64,000 nt of DNA, from assembly GCA_021527695.1 (NCBI GenBank), contig JAKFAO010000002.1:992501-1056500 (forward strand), read 5' to 3'. The DNA comes from Naematelia aurantialba. Lineage: Eukaryota > Basidiomycota > Tremellomycetes > Tremellales > Naemateliaceae. The translations under genes were made by a program, and so were the position numbers. Below the pieces are notes generated by a model. That model searched no databases. It was not told the origin of the DNA and was given only the letters and a program-made list of their open reading frames with translations. Positions 22,101 to 31,400 of this stretch are shown in pieces. The stretch's first letter is position 1; every line of letters starts with the position of its first letter.

Positions 22101-22658
22101 GACAGCTTTGAGGAACCGATCACCCTCCATCGCACGCTCGACCGCGTCGGCCCCTCCGCGCAACTTGCCAGCCCCGTGTGTCCCGCTGCTCCTAGGAAAG
22201 GTGGGCACGATGAGGTCTCGCGCAAGCTGATCGAGGTGTTCAGCCACAAGCTCTTTGGTCCCATTGTACAGCTGGTCCCCATCTACACAATATTCAGCGC
22301 GGCACGGGCCGTAAAGACGGGGTAGGAGGGTGCGGATTTACGTTTAAATAGGACCATGGTATGCGCATAGCGGTAGTGCTCCTCGAACGACAGCTTGGAC
22401 GCGTTGTGGTTCTGAATTTCTCGGATCGCAGCAGACAGCTTGGTCCATGTATCCGTGATGGACGTGTCAGGACCCAGCTGGAATGCCAACATCAGCTGTT
22501 GTCTCTCCTGCACCGTGCTCAACACTCTGCCCTCACCTTGCGTGGCGGACGCTGTGGAGGCGTCAGCGGAACCGTCGATTTAGGTGGAACAGGAAACGTG
22601 GTCGACTGACCATTTTGGGCTTCCCCCGCCGAGCAGACCCGATCGAGGAGGACATCAT
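19167..22658 (-). CDS. CUL3: Cullin-3, scaffold of BTB-type E3 ubiquitin ligases
   Basis: Scaffold that pairs BTB substrate adaptors with RBX1. Exons: 22658-22611, 22551-22537, 22477-22342, 22282-22038, 21977-21621, 21570-21043, 20994-20905, 20852-20674, 20625-20526, 20466-20170, 20128-19868, 19630-19493, 19220-19167, giving 815 aa. CUL3 signatures: [20 protein letters not shown] near the N-terminus; cullin-homology blocks FFYDSR-type [15 protein letters not shown] and [18 protein letters not shown]; the neddylation site [17 protein letters not shown], with Lys in MK-x-RK; terminal [17 protein letters not shown]. Exon 2 is only 15 nt (RPPRK). The gene has an inserted Ala/Gly/Lys-rich stretch in the middle (about 21170-21290). 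The last intron holds a 220-nt pyrimidine tract on the sense strand. Confidence 0.96.
19248..19475. repeat. Polypurine/polypyrimidine tract in the last CUL3 intron
   Basis: About 220 nt of almost pure G/A on the plus strand, built on GGAAGGGGA/GGGAGGAA units, that is C/T on the CUL3 sense strand. It fills the intron 19492-19221. Confidence 0.9.
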
Positions 22659-22896
22659 CGTGACTCCAAGAGGGGCGCTACACTGGCTTTTTGTATGCCT
22701 GAGTTGACTGTCGTTGCAGAGAAGAGAGATTGAGAGACAGACAGAGTTTGAGTTGTTGATGGAGGAGCCGAGAGCGTCGACGCCGAAAGCCGAATTTTGG
22801 CCACAATGCACTTTTTCACTTTACCTTGTCACCCAACCAACTCTTTGCATCTGCAACTTCAAGCAGCCCAAGGCCCTGGCAGGTCGGTCGAAAGCC

Positions 22897-25062
22897 ATGC
22901 TGGTGACCAGCCGGAACGCACACGATGTCCTGAGACTCGTGCTTCGCCAAGCAAACACACAACGCCAGGTTTATCGCTCTGTGGGGACAGTCAGCCTGGA
23001 GAACGTTCTAGCCGACGACACCTCTCCGTCGACGGATTCGACCCTATTCATCCCCCATCCCACCACGGCTCCACCCTCAGATGCAGCCTCTTTCCTCGAA
23101 GATGACATGACAGAGTACGATGCCGCTAAGATCGTCTTACCGCCCCGCGACTTTCGGCCGCGCCCACTCGAATGGCCGACCCTGCGAGCGCCGAAACAGC
23201 AGGCAGTCGACTTTGCGTCCAACACTGGCCCTGGCCGACCCCATCCTCCTGAATCTCCCCGAGGTATGCCTGTGCGAAGACCTGCACAGCGTGATCTGAT
23301 GGGTGAACTGGCGCTCAAGGGTGACTTTGACGGCGCACGGCAGCTGTATCCTCAACTCAAGGCGATCAAAGCAAGGATGACTTACCGACAGGTGTACTTC
23401 CAGCCGGCGCTTGCCGCGCTCGAGCGAGATGATCTCGACTCGTTCTTCTTCTGGCTGGAGCTGTACCCCAACCGACCTGCGACGCCCAACAACCCGCAGC
23501 TGAAGCGGCAGTGGGCGCCCGTTATCGCTAGAATGCTCGGCCGCGATCCCGAGACCATCTACACTTTCCTCGAGGTGGCTGGAGGACGCAAAGGCCTGAA
23601 CCCAACTGTCCTGGTACCGCTCATGGTCCATTTGCAGCATCGACTACCACCGGCACAGGTCCGACGTAAATTTGAGGATATCCTAGACACATACAGGCGA
23701 TACACGTCATCGAGCACGTCAACCTCGAAGCGCGCGGCGGAACATAAAGCGATGGTGGACAAGCAGGTACAAGGGTGGTGGAACGTCTTTCTCCGCAAGT
23801 GGATTCTACTTGGATCACGGGCAGCCGCGTTGGAACTATACGAGAAGCCGCCAACGGGGATCAAATGGGAAGAGTTCACCGAGACTCTGGCGCGGGAGCA
23901 GCTGCTGGGCGGAGAAATATCACTGTCACGTCCTTTTTCCTCGACAAGTGCAAACCCGTTGAAGTCGGCGCCGGCTGGTCAGAGCGCGATGGTTTCTCGC
24001 ATGTGGCCAAGAGAGCTCTCTCCGACTGGAAAGTGGACATTGCTGCCCTTAAACCGCCGGGATATGTTCCACCAACTGCCCGGCCGCGTCCGATCAGCCC
24101 TGTCGTACCAAGAACCAGCTTCAAGGCTTGCCGAGGTCATCCAGCTCCTCCGACGCATGTCAGGCCGACACCACACCGCCCTGGCACGATTTGAGAGTCG
24201 GTACTGCTCAAAGGCCATCTACGGGTATCACGGTGCTTCCAAACGCAGGCTGAAATGGGACGAAGCGCTCCTCATCATTCATAGGAAACACCGCGCCGAC
24301 CAGGCTGCTGTGCGCACGTTTCAGCAATCGTATATCTGGCTAGGACTGCCGGATCATCCATGTCGCAGTGCCGACTGGCAGTCCGGTGCGGGTACGAGGC
24401 TGCGTCATCCCACGATCAAGGTGATCAATGCGGTGTTCCCAGCGCTCATTCGTCTGCTACCTCGCACTCGTGGCGCCGAAGCACGAGGACTCGACACGGA
24501 TATTCACGCCTTTCATCGCATTTACCTCGACCTCGTGCCCACCCTACCACTCGCCCTTCGACCCAACGACCGCACCCATACCGTGATTATCGACACTATC
24601 TCCCGACTTGCCGGTCCGGTGGCGGGCGTACGGGCGCTGACGACGATGCTCGAGCGCGGGTTCACGCCGCCTCGCGCAGCTTACCTGTCGGCCCTTTACG
24701 TAGCGGCAATATGGGAAGACCCGCCCGTGTTTCGCGAAATCCTGCGGACGATAGAGAATAACGAGCACCTTCCGAGTCACGAGCATTTGCCGAATCATCG
24801 TGACCTTTCAGTTATCGATACGACTCTGTCCCTTAACGAGCAGGGGGAGGGGAAGGGCCGCCATGACATCGCTGATTTGGGCTCGCTTGATTCAGAGAAG
24901 GAGATGGGGAGTCGAGGGATCAAGAACCCGCAGGTGCTAGGCCTCAAGCGAGTGGAGTACTACAAGCTGGCAAAGTTTTGGGCGCGGCGAGACAATGAGG
25001 ATCTGGCAAACAAGATGCTGTTGGCTGCGCAGGGAAAGGGTCGAGTGACGCAAGCCGAGTAG
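22897..25062 (+). CDS. Intronless PPR-like protein, probably mitochondrial
   Basis: One uninterrupted frame of 721 aa from the ATG at 22897; the frame is open further upstream to 22714, but the downstream Met gives a typical basic, Ser/Thr/Arg-rich presequence (MLVTSRNAHDVLRLVLRQAN). No family is recognised with confidence. The body is helical with motifs reminiscent of pentatricopeptide arrays (GELALKGDFDGARQLYPQL, LDSFFFWLELYPN, GVRALTTMLERGFTPPRAAY), suggesting organellar RNA metabolism or a mitoribosome/translation factor. The lack of introns is striking among neighbours with 3-24 exons. Its start is 238 bp from divergent CUL3. Confidence 0.7.
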   Translation: MLVTSRNAHDVLRLVLRQANTQRQVYRSVGTVSLENVLADDTSPSTDSTLFIPHPTTAPPSDAASFLEDDMTEYDAAKIVLPPRDFRPRPLEWPTLRAPKQQAVDFASNTGPGRPHPPESPRGMPVRRPAQRDLMGELALKGDFDGARQLYPQLKAIKARMTYRQVYFQPALAALERDDLDSFFFWLELYPNRPATPNNPQLKRQWAPVIARMLGRDPETIYTFLEVAGGRKGLNPTVLVPLMVHLQHRLPPAQVRRKFEDILDTYRRYTSSSTSTSKRAAEHKAMVDKQVQGWWNVFLRKWILLGSRAAALELYEKPPTGIKWEEFTETLAREQLLGGEISLSRPFSSTSANPLKSAPAGQSAMVSRMWPRELSPTGKWTLLPLNRRDMFHQLPGRVRSALSYQEPASRLAEVIQLLRRMSGRHHTALARFESRYCSKAIYGYHGASKRRLKWDEALLIIHRKHRADQAAVRTFQQSYIWLGLPDHPCRSADWQSGAGTRLRHPTIKVINAVFPALIRLLPRTRGAEARGLDTDIHAFHRIYLDLVPTLPLALRPNDRTHTVIIDTISRLAGPVAGVRALTTMLERGFTPPRAAYLSALYVAAIWEDPPVFREILRTIENNEHLPSHEHLPNHRDLSVIDTTLSLNEQGEGKGRHDIADLGSLDSEKEMGSRGIKNPQVLGLKRVEYYKLAKFWARRDNEDLANKMLLAAQGKGRVTQAE

Positions 25063-25407
25063 TGTCACAGCGGCTGATGCGACTCGAGGCACCTTGGGTG
25101 GTGGACGATGCAGTGGAGTGGAGGTTTCGGCAAGTAGAGAAGGAACAACAACAAAGTAGAGAGGAACAACAACACGCCATATGCATCTAGATCCTCGACC
25201 GTGACCAGCTCGTCATGTGTCAAGCCACCTTTCCGTCCCCTCTCCTGCAGCTCGCATGCCTATCCTCTCCTAAACCTGGCAGTCCCTCTCTAGTACATCA
25301 AATGCCCTCTCTAATACCTCACATGCCCTCTCTGATACCTCATCCCCCTCTCTGATACCTCATCCCCCTCTTTGATGCAGTCGCAGTCGCATCCCTCTCT
25401 GACGCTC
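25063..25407. other. Convergent 3' intergenic region
   Basis: 345 bp between the PPR-like gene and the UPF0357 gene; it includes the tandem repeat described separately, otherwise nothing recognised. Confidence 0.4.
25281..25377. repeat. Tandem repeat, about 20-nt unit (CTCATCCCCCTCTCTGATAC)
   Basis: Four to five imperfect copies lie in the intergenic region, reading into the 3' flank of the UPF0357 gene. Confidence 0.8.
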
Positions 25408-26399
25408 TCATTCCATCTGACGCTGCACGAGGTACATCCAGCCTGCGCCTGCAATTACAGGTGAGTGATAGCTTTCCTGTCAAGCGGAGTACCTGTCCAA
25501 ATAAGTATTGTCCTTCCCGAGTTACGCGAGTATGCACTCACCGTCAGGCGCGATGCCGTTCTTCGCTAGTATTCGGTTGTGCCTGATCAATCTCGCCTGA
25601 TCGAAGGTGCACCTTTCGATGGCCCTGTATCGCTGTCAGCTCTGCGTGCTCGTCTCCAGTCTCCCAGATCCAGCTTGTGATGTCCACCTGCTCACTCTCG
25701 ATGCCACCTGACCAGAAGGAGGACAGGCGGGCGGCAAGGGGAGACCAAGATGATGGCCATGATGATTGTGGAACGACGGGAAGAAGGGAAGAGCCAGAGA
25801 CTGACAGAGGGAGTGGAGGAAAGAATGAGTGAGGAAGAGAAGACAAAATGGAAAGAAGGAGACAAGAAAAGAAGGAAGGAAGGAAAGAAGGAAAGGAGAC
25901 AAGAGAAGAAGGAAGGCGGAGAGAAACGTACATGATCCTCCTCACTTCCTCGACACCAGCCTCATCCAACCCCATCCTACCTTCCCCGCTATTCTCACCG
26001 AGGTTCGCCTCCAGGTCGAAGCTGCTCGAAGTCATGCCTGCCGCCGCTTGGTCGCGGAAGGAGTATGTCTCCAGGGGAACGTAGTTTGAGAGCCTGGCGA
26101 CCAGCTGCGAGGGTAGGTAGGGCGAGACGATCGGTAGGAGGCGGCGGCGGAAGTAGACGATTACTGGAATTTGTCAGCTCAAGCCATCTCCAGCTCCAGC
26201 AATTCTTAGCGCTCAGGCGGCAAATTCTAGAGTCGGCGAGCGACGTGGAACCTGAGAGTGAGGTGGAGTTTGCTAGAGAGGCGCTAGGCAATCATGCAAG
26301 TAATTACTGCGTGCCCAGCTGTGCTACGGGATGCGAAGAGGTGGGCTCACGGAAGAGTATGACCAGGACGACAGAGAGCGCAGAGAGATGGAACAGCAT
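25408..26399 (-). CDS. UPF0357-family small membrane protein
   Basis: Uncharacterised fungal family represented by yeast YCL012C. Exons: 26399-26351, 26163-25932, 25624-25542, 25448-25408, giving 134 aa. Splicing at 26351/26163 completes a single N-terminal membrane segment (MLFHLSALSVVLVILFLIVYFRRR). Family features: a Tyr-x-Pro-Leu string (NYVPLETYSF), SSSFDLEANLGENS, RMGLDEAGV and the C-terminal FDQARLIRHNRI with LAKNGIAPDG. It most likely faces the cytosol or lumen as a single-pass protein; function unknown. Intron 2 (25931-25625) contains a run that is pure pyrimidine on the sense strand. Confidence 0.75.
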
Positions 26400-26636
26400 G
26401 GTGTATGTGTAGAACAGTCGCCTTCGATAATCGATACTGTGGTTCAGTTCTGAAGAGAAATGTCGAATGAACAAAGGGGACAAACGTCGAGAGGGACACT
26501 CGCAGTCGTCGCAGTTGTCGACGGCAACACCAACAAGAACGCGATCAGTTGCCGCAAATAGTAATTGTAATAAGCCCGTAAAAAAGTTGGTGACCGGTCC
26601 ATTCTTCTTACCTCGACCGACACCTACCCCTTCAAG

Positions 26637-28220
26637 ATGCCTAGTATGCCGAGTCTGGCTCAGCAGCTCAAGCAGCTCGAGGCAGAAGGCGGAAATTCAC
26701 GAATAGCCGATCCCGAATCAGCGTACTCCTCCATCGATGCGCTCGAACTGGGCAGACGGGAGGGAGATGAGGGAAGAGAACATTATCTCGACGTTGGACC
26801 TTCGAGGCTGAGGGTCGGGTTGGGAGTAGGCAGCGGAGCGGATCAGACGCTATTGAGTGAAAAGTATGGAGGGAAGCGAGTTGGGAGGATGAAGATCTTC
26901 GACGATGACGAGGACGAAGATGAGGATGAGGAAGAAGAGGAAGGAGACGAAGGAGAGGAAGATCTTTCCGAAGAAGATGGCGAGGAAGACGATAATGGAG
27001 AGGACGACGACGAGGAAGAAGAAGAAGGCGACGGGGAGGAGGAAGACGACGAGAACGACGATGGAGAGGAAGAAGAGGAGGGCCAGGAGGCAGGTGGCGG
27101 AGCCGAGGAGGAGAGCACACGCGAAAAGCGCGCTTCCCGTATCCTCGACCCCCTGGCGGCACTTAAAGAATCCCGTGCGAAAGACATCGAGAAGGGCAAA
27201 GCTGTGCGAGCGCAAAAGGCAAGCTCCATGTCGCATATATCATATCAGGCTTATCAGCTCACGCCGAAACAGAAACTCTTCGAGTCACTATTGACAATGC
27301 GGATCACCTTCCAGAAAGCCATCACGGCATCATCCAAGCTGCCGACGCCACTGCCAGCGGATCCAGAGGAAGATTTCGAGGGCAAACGAGAGCAGGCCTT
27401 GCTGAGTCTTGCCAAGCTCAATGAACGTTTGAGTGGCATATGGCGAGACTTGGCGTTGCCTGGAGTCGAGGTACCAGAGAACCTCGGGAAGCGGAAGAGA
27501 GACGAAGGGGATGAGCTTGAGGAAGGATACTGGGCGAATGCGGGACGGGATTCGCTTGCAATGACTGACGCGTGAGTTTGCCACTGTCTCGTCTCGTCAG
27601 GATGCAGCTGAGTAGTTGGCTAGTACTGAACCGCAATTGGTGTCGATCCTCAATAAATGGTCGAACAAGATCCAGGCGGCTACCCTGCAGATGGGGTCTA
27701 AGCAAGCTGGAGGAAGCAAGTTTATGCAGTCCACGAAGGACGGATCCACAGGGATTATGGAAGCGATCGAAGCGGGGCTTGCCAGTAAAGTCAGTTGCTC
27801 GGGTACCGGTTGGCGGAAACAAAGGCTGACAGACGACAGCGAGAGAGCGACAAGTCGTTCCTCGAGCACGAAGATGCTTCGTATCGGACACTATTGCGAG
27901 AAGTCATCGAGTCCCGAGCCGGGGCAGGAGCGGGCGCAGGCGCCGACGTCTCGCATCTCCGGCGCGAGAAGAAGAAGAAGCGCGAGGCAGAGCGCGGTGC
28001 AAGCAAGGGCAGGAAGATACGGTACACTGTTCATGAAAAGGCACAGAACTTTGTCGTCCCCACCCCGCTGAGGCATGGATGGCACGAGGAGCAGGTCGAC
28101 GAGCTGTTTTCGAGTTTGTTGGGGGGCGTTGGCCTTCAAGGTGCTGGTGCAGAGGCATCTGCAGGCGCCTTGTTGAGCGGCAGTGTCGGGCAGGGATTGC
28201 AGGGGCTAAGAGTCTTGTAG
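26637..28220 (+). CDS. BFR2: BFR2/AATF family ribosome-biogenesis factor
   Basis: Nucleolar component of the small-subunit processome needed for early pre-rRNA cleavages. Exons: 26637-27571, 27624-27789, 27840-28220, giving 493 aa. The N-terminus has the Bfr2/AATF pattern [23 protein letters not shown] very acidic block of about 85 residues (26895-27090) follows, then the AATF domain ([19 protein letters not shown]), [20 protein letters not shown] and the C-terminal TRAUB-type region ([34 protein letters not shown]). Introns join in frame through [20 protein letters not shown]. Length and domain order match the family. Confidence 0.93.
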
Positions 28221-28491
28221 CATACTTTATTGCATAATCCGCATGGCTTCATCCAGACATCTTGCATCCATGTCGATGGGCAGTGTACGCATGTATGTGT
28301 GGCCGTGTGTCTCCTACGGATGGCGAGGCCGCGGTGACACGCAGACTCGGCTCGGATCCGGATGATCCTAAAAGTCAATCTCCATGATCGTCGCTCTGTT
28401 AATTCTCTTTCTCGACTTACCTTTTCTGTCTTGGCGTGGTAACCTCTTCTCCTTGGTCTCAAACAGCATTGTACCTGGCGACTTGGAGGAG
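28221..28491. other. Tandem-gene spacer, BFR2 to SLH1
   Basis: 271 bp. The frame of SLH1 is open back to an ATG at 28384, but that would add a hydrophobic, non-conserved leader, so the ATG at 28492 is preferred. Confidence 0.4.
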
Positions 28492-31400
28492 ATGACGCTG
28501 GCCCCTCATCTCGACTCTCTGTTGCAGAGCGAGCCGTCAGGCAAGCGGAAAGACCTCACGAATATCGAGAAGGATTGGCAGACTATCATCGATGAATGGG
28601 ACGCAAAGCAGTGAGCAGCTTGCACGGTATTGTACGAGCTAGTGCCGTTTCTGATACCGACGTTAGTGGGCCTTCACCACTTGCTGGTCCATCAAGAATC
28701 ACAGACTTGACAGCATCGACCACGGCCTGGCCATCTGTGCTGGATTTCTACGAACCCTCGTCGAAAGGAAGCACTAGCAAAGCGGCCCCCGCTCCACCAG
28801 CAGCGACCAACGGCCACGCACGGCATCTCAACGGCCAATATGCATCTTCCCCAGAACGATGGCCTGTCGATCCGTCCCTTCCCGCTAGGGTGAAATCGTG
28901 CGTCCCCTTGTCCTTGTTGAGCTCAGCGAGGCAGCGGCTGACGGGACCAGACACCTCCCCGCTTCAACAGCGTACAACACCCTCGTTCACCTCCTCTCGA
29001 CGTCGAGAAGCAATGAGGATATCCAGTCTGAGCTGGTGGAGATCCTCGGGTTCGAAGGGAAGGGTCTGCAGCTCGTTGAGGAATTGCTGCAGCCGGGCGC
29101 GAGGGAGGTCATGGTCAATCAGGGAGAATTGGAGTCGGGCTCATCTACTCCAAGCGGCGTGAGCTCCTCACCCTGTCATTCTCATTCTCATTTCCAAGGA
29201 TCACCCGCTAGACTCTGAGTGTTGCTGACTACAATAGCGCGGACGGCAGAGTGCAAATTCGAAAGCACCTTACCTCCCGTCCACACGCATCACCCTCACG
29301 GCAGCCAAGGGAAGAGAGAAGAAGAAGTTCATTGATATTGCCGACGTGATCGGCAGCAGCGAAGACATTGAGCGGAGGCTACAGGAACAGCTGGAACGGC
29401 CTAAAGCAATGTTCTCAGAGGGAGGACCGGTGTGTCCGCCAAGACCGAGGATACCTGCGTCTCTACTGACGATCAACGTAGCGGATAGTAGAGCAGGAAG
29501 TACTGCCAAACGTCTTTCAGTCTGGCTCAGGTCAGCCCCCGGCCATGTCCCAGGGTGGACGCTTCGCGCTGCCAACGGGAACGACGCGAGAGATCGCAGA
29601 TGTGAGTGTATCTCTGCGCTACTGGACAGGCTGACAGACCGGCTAGACGTACGAGGAAGTTACTGTGCCACCATCAAAGCCTTTGCCGCCGAAACGTACC
29701 GAGAGGCCTATCAAGATATCAGAGCTTCCACCTCTAGCTCGCGGATGTTTCCCTGTCAGTGAAACGTCCAATAACGAGATTGAAGTCTGACCGGAACGTC
29801 AGAATTATGTTACGCTTAATCGGATGCAGAGTATAATCCAGCCCACTGCTATGAACACCAATGAGAATCTCCTGATCTGCGGTGAGTATAGCACCATCAT
29901 CTCGCAGCCCTCAACTGACGGTATACACAGCCCCAACTGGAGCTGTGAGTCTTCTTGAGCGTTCGCGGCGCCAGCTGACGGGGCAGGGTAAAACCGATGT
30001 AGCACTCATGTCCATCCTACGGGTTCTCGAGCAATACACCGATCCAGGACCTTCCACTCACCCATCGGGCTTCTCAATACATCGCGACGCATTTAAGATC
30101 ATCTATGTTGCGCCAATGAAAGCGCTCGCAGCGGAAATCACGCGCAAATTTGGAAAACGTCTGGCATGGCTCGGAGTCAAGGTCCGAGAGTTGACCGGCG
30201 ACATGCAGTTGACCCGGCAAGAGATTGCAGAGACCCAGGTGATTGTGACCACTCCGGAGAAATGGGACGTCGTTACCCGCAAGCCAACGGGGGAGGGGGA
30301 GTTGGCATCGGTATGTCTTCCAAAACATTAGCCGAGCGCAGCTGAGCAGATTTAGAAAGTCAGGCTGTTGATCATTGACGAGGTCCATCTTCTCAACGAA
30401 GAGCGAGGTGCAGTCATTGAGACGATTGTAGCCCGAACTCTGCGGCAAGTGAGTATTACGCATGCCTGAACGGGTGGTGGACTGACAGATTAGGTCGAAT
30501 CGTCGCAATCCCTCATTCGAATAGTGGGTCTCAGTGCAACTCTACCCAACTACATCGATGTCAGCGACTTCCTACGGTAGGTCGTCAATACGATTCAATA
30601 CCTCTGTTTGCTCACAGACTTCCCAGAGTCAACCGGTATCAGGGTCTGTTCTTCTTTGATGCTTCGTTCCGCCCTGTCCCCCTCGAGCAGCACTTTATCG
30701 GTGCGGTCGGCAAGCCGCGTAGTCAAGCATCAACCCGCAACATGGATCGCGTGGTGTTTGACAAAGTGAGCTTGGGTTTGGAGATCCCAGAATCTTATGC
30801 GGTGTGGGTGTGCTTACGTCCGCTTAGGTATCAGAGCTCGTGCAGGACGGCCATCAAGTCATGGTGTTTGTGCATGCACGGAAAGAGACGGTCAAATCTG
30901 CACAGAAACTGCTAGAGATGGCAAAAGACGAGGGTATGACTTCGTTCTTCGACCCGCGCGAGCATCCGAAATTCGACTTCTACCGGCGTGATATTGGTAC
31001 AAGTCGGAACAAGGAGATGAAGGAGCTGTTCGACTCTGGATTCGGAATACATCATGCTGGCATGCTACGGAGTGACCGAAATATGATGGAGAGGATGTTT
31101 GAGGATCAAGCCATCAAGGTCAGTTTGCCTCATCTCATCTACCGACATCCTCGTCCTTCTGCCTTTTTTTGCCACGACTTATGCATAATGGAGTTACAAT
31201 TGCTGACGCCTAGGGCAGGTGCTTTGCTGTACCTCGACGTTGGCTTGGGGTGTCAACCTGCCTGCACACGCTGTTGTCATCAAGGGCACTCAGGTTTACG
31301 ATAGCTCCAAGGGTGCCTTTGTCGACCTATCGATACTGGACGTCCTGCAGGTAAGATATCCAGCTACGTTTCCCACTTCCGCATGTGTTCCAGCATCATG

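Noticed and set aside
26843..27236. Long Ser-rich and Phe/Leu-rich antisense ORFs
   Set aside because: They are shadows of the acidic GAG/GAC-rich stretch of BFR2/AATF.
28384..28491. Upstream start for SLH1
   Set aside because: It would add a hydrophobic leader unlike any SLH1/ASCC3; the ATG at 28492 matches the usual acidic N-terminus better.
30797..30991. 64-aa ORF overlapping SLH1
   Set aside because: Frame shadow of exon 13.
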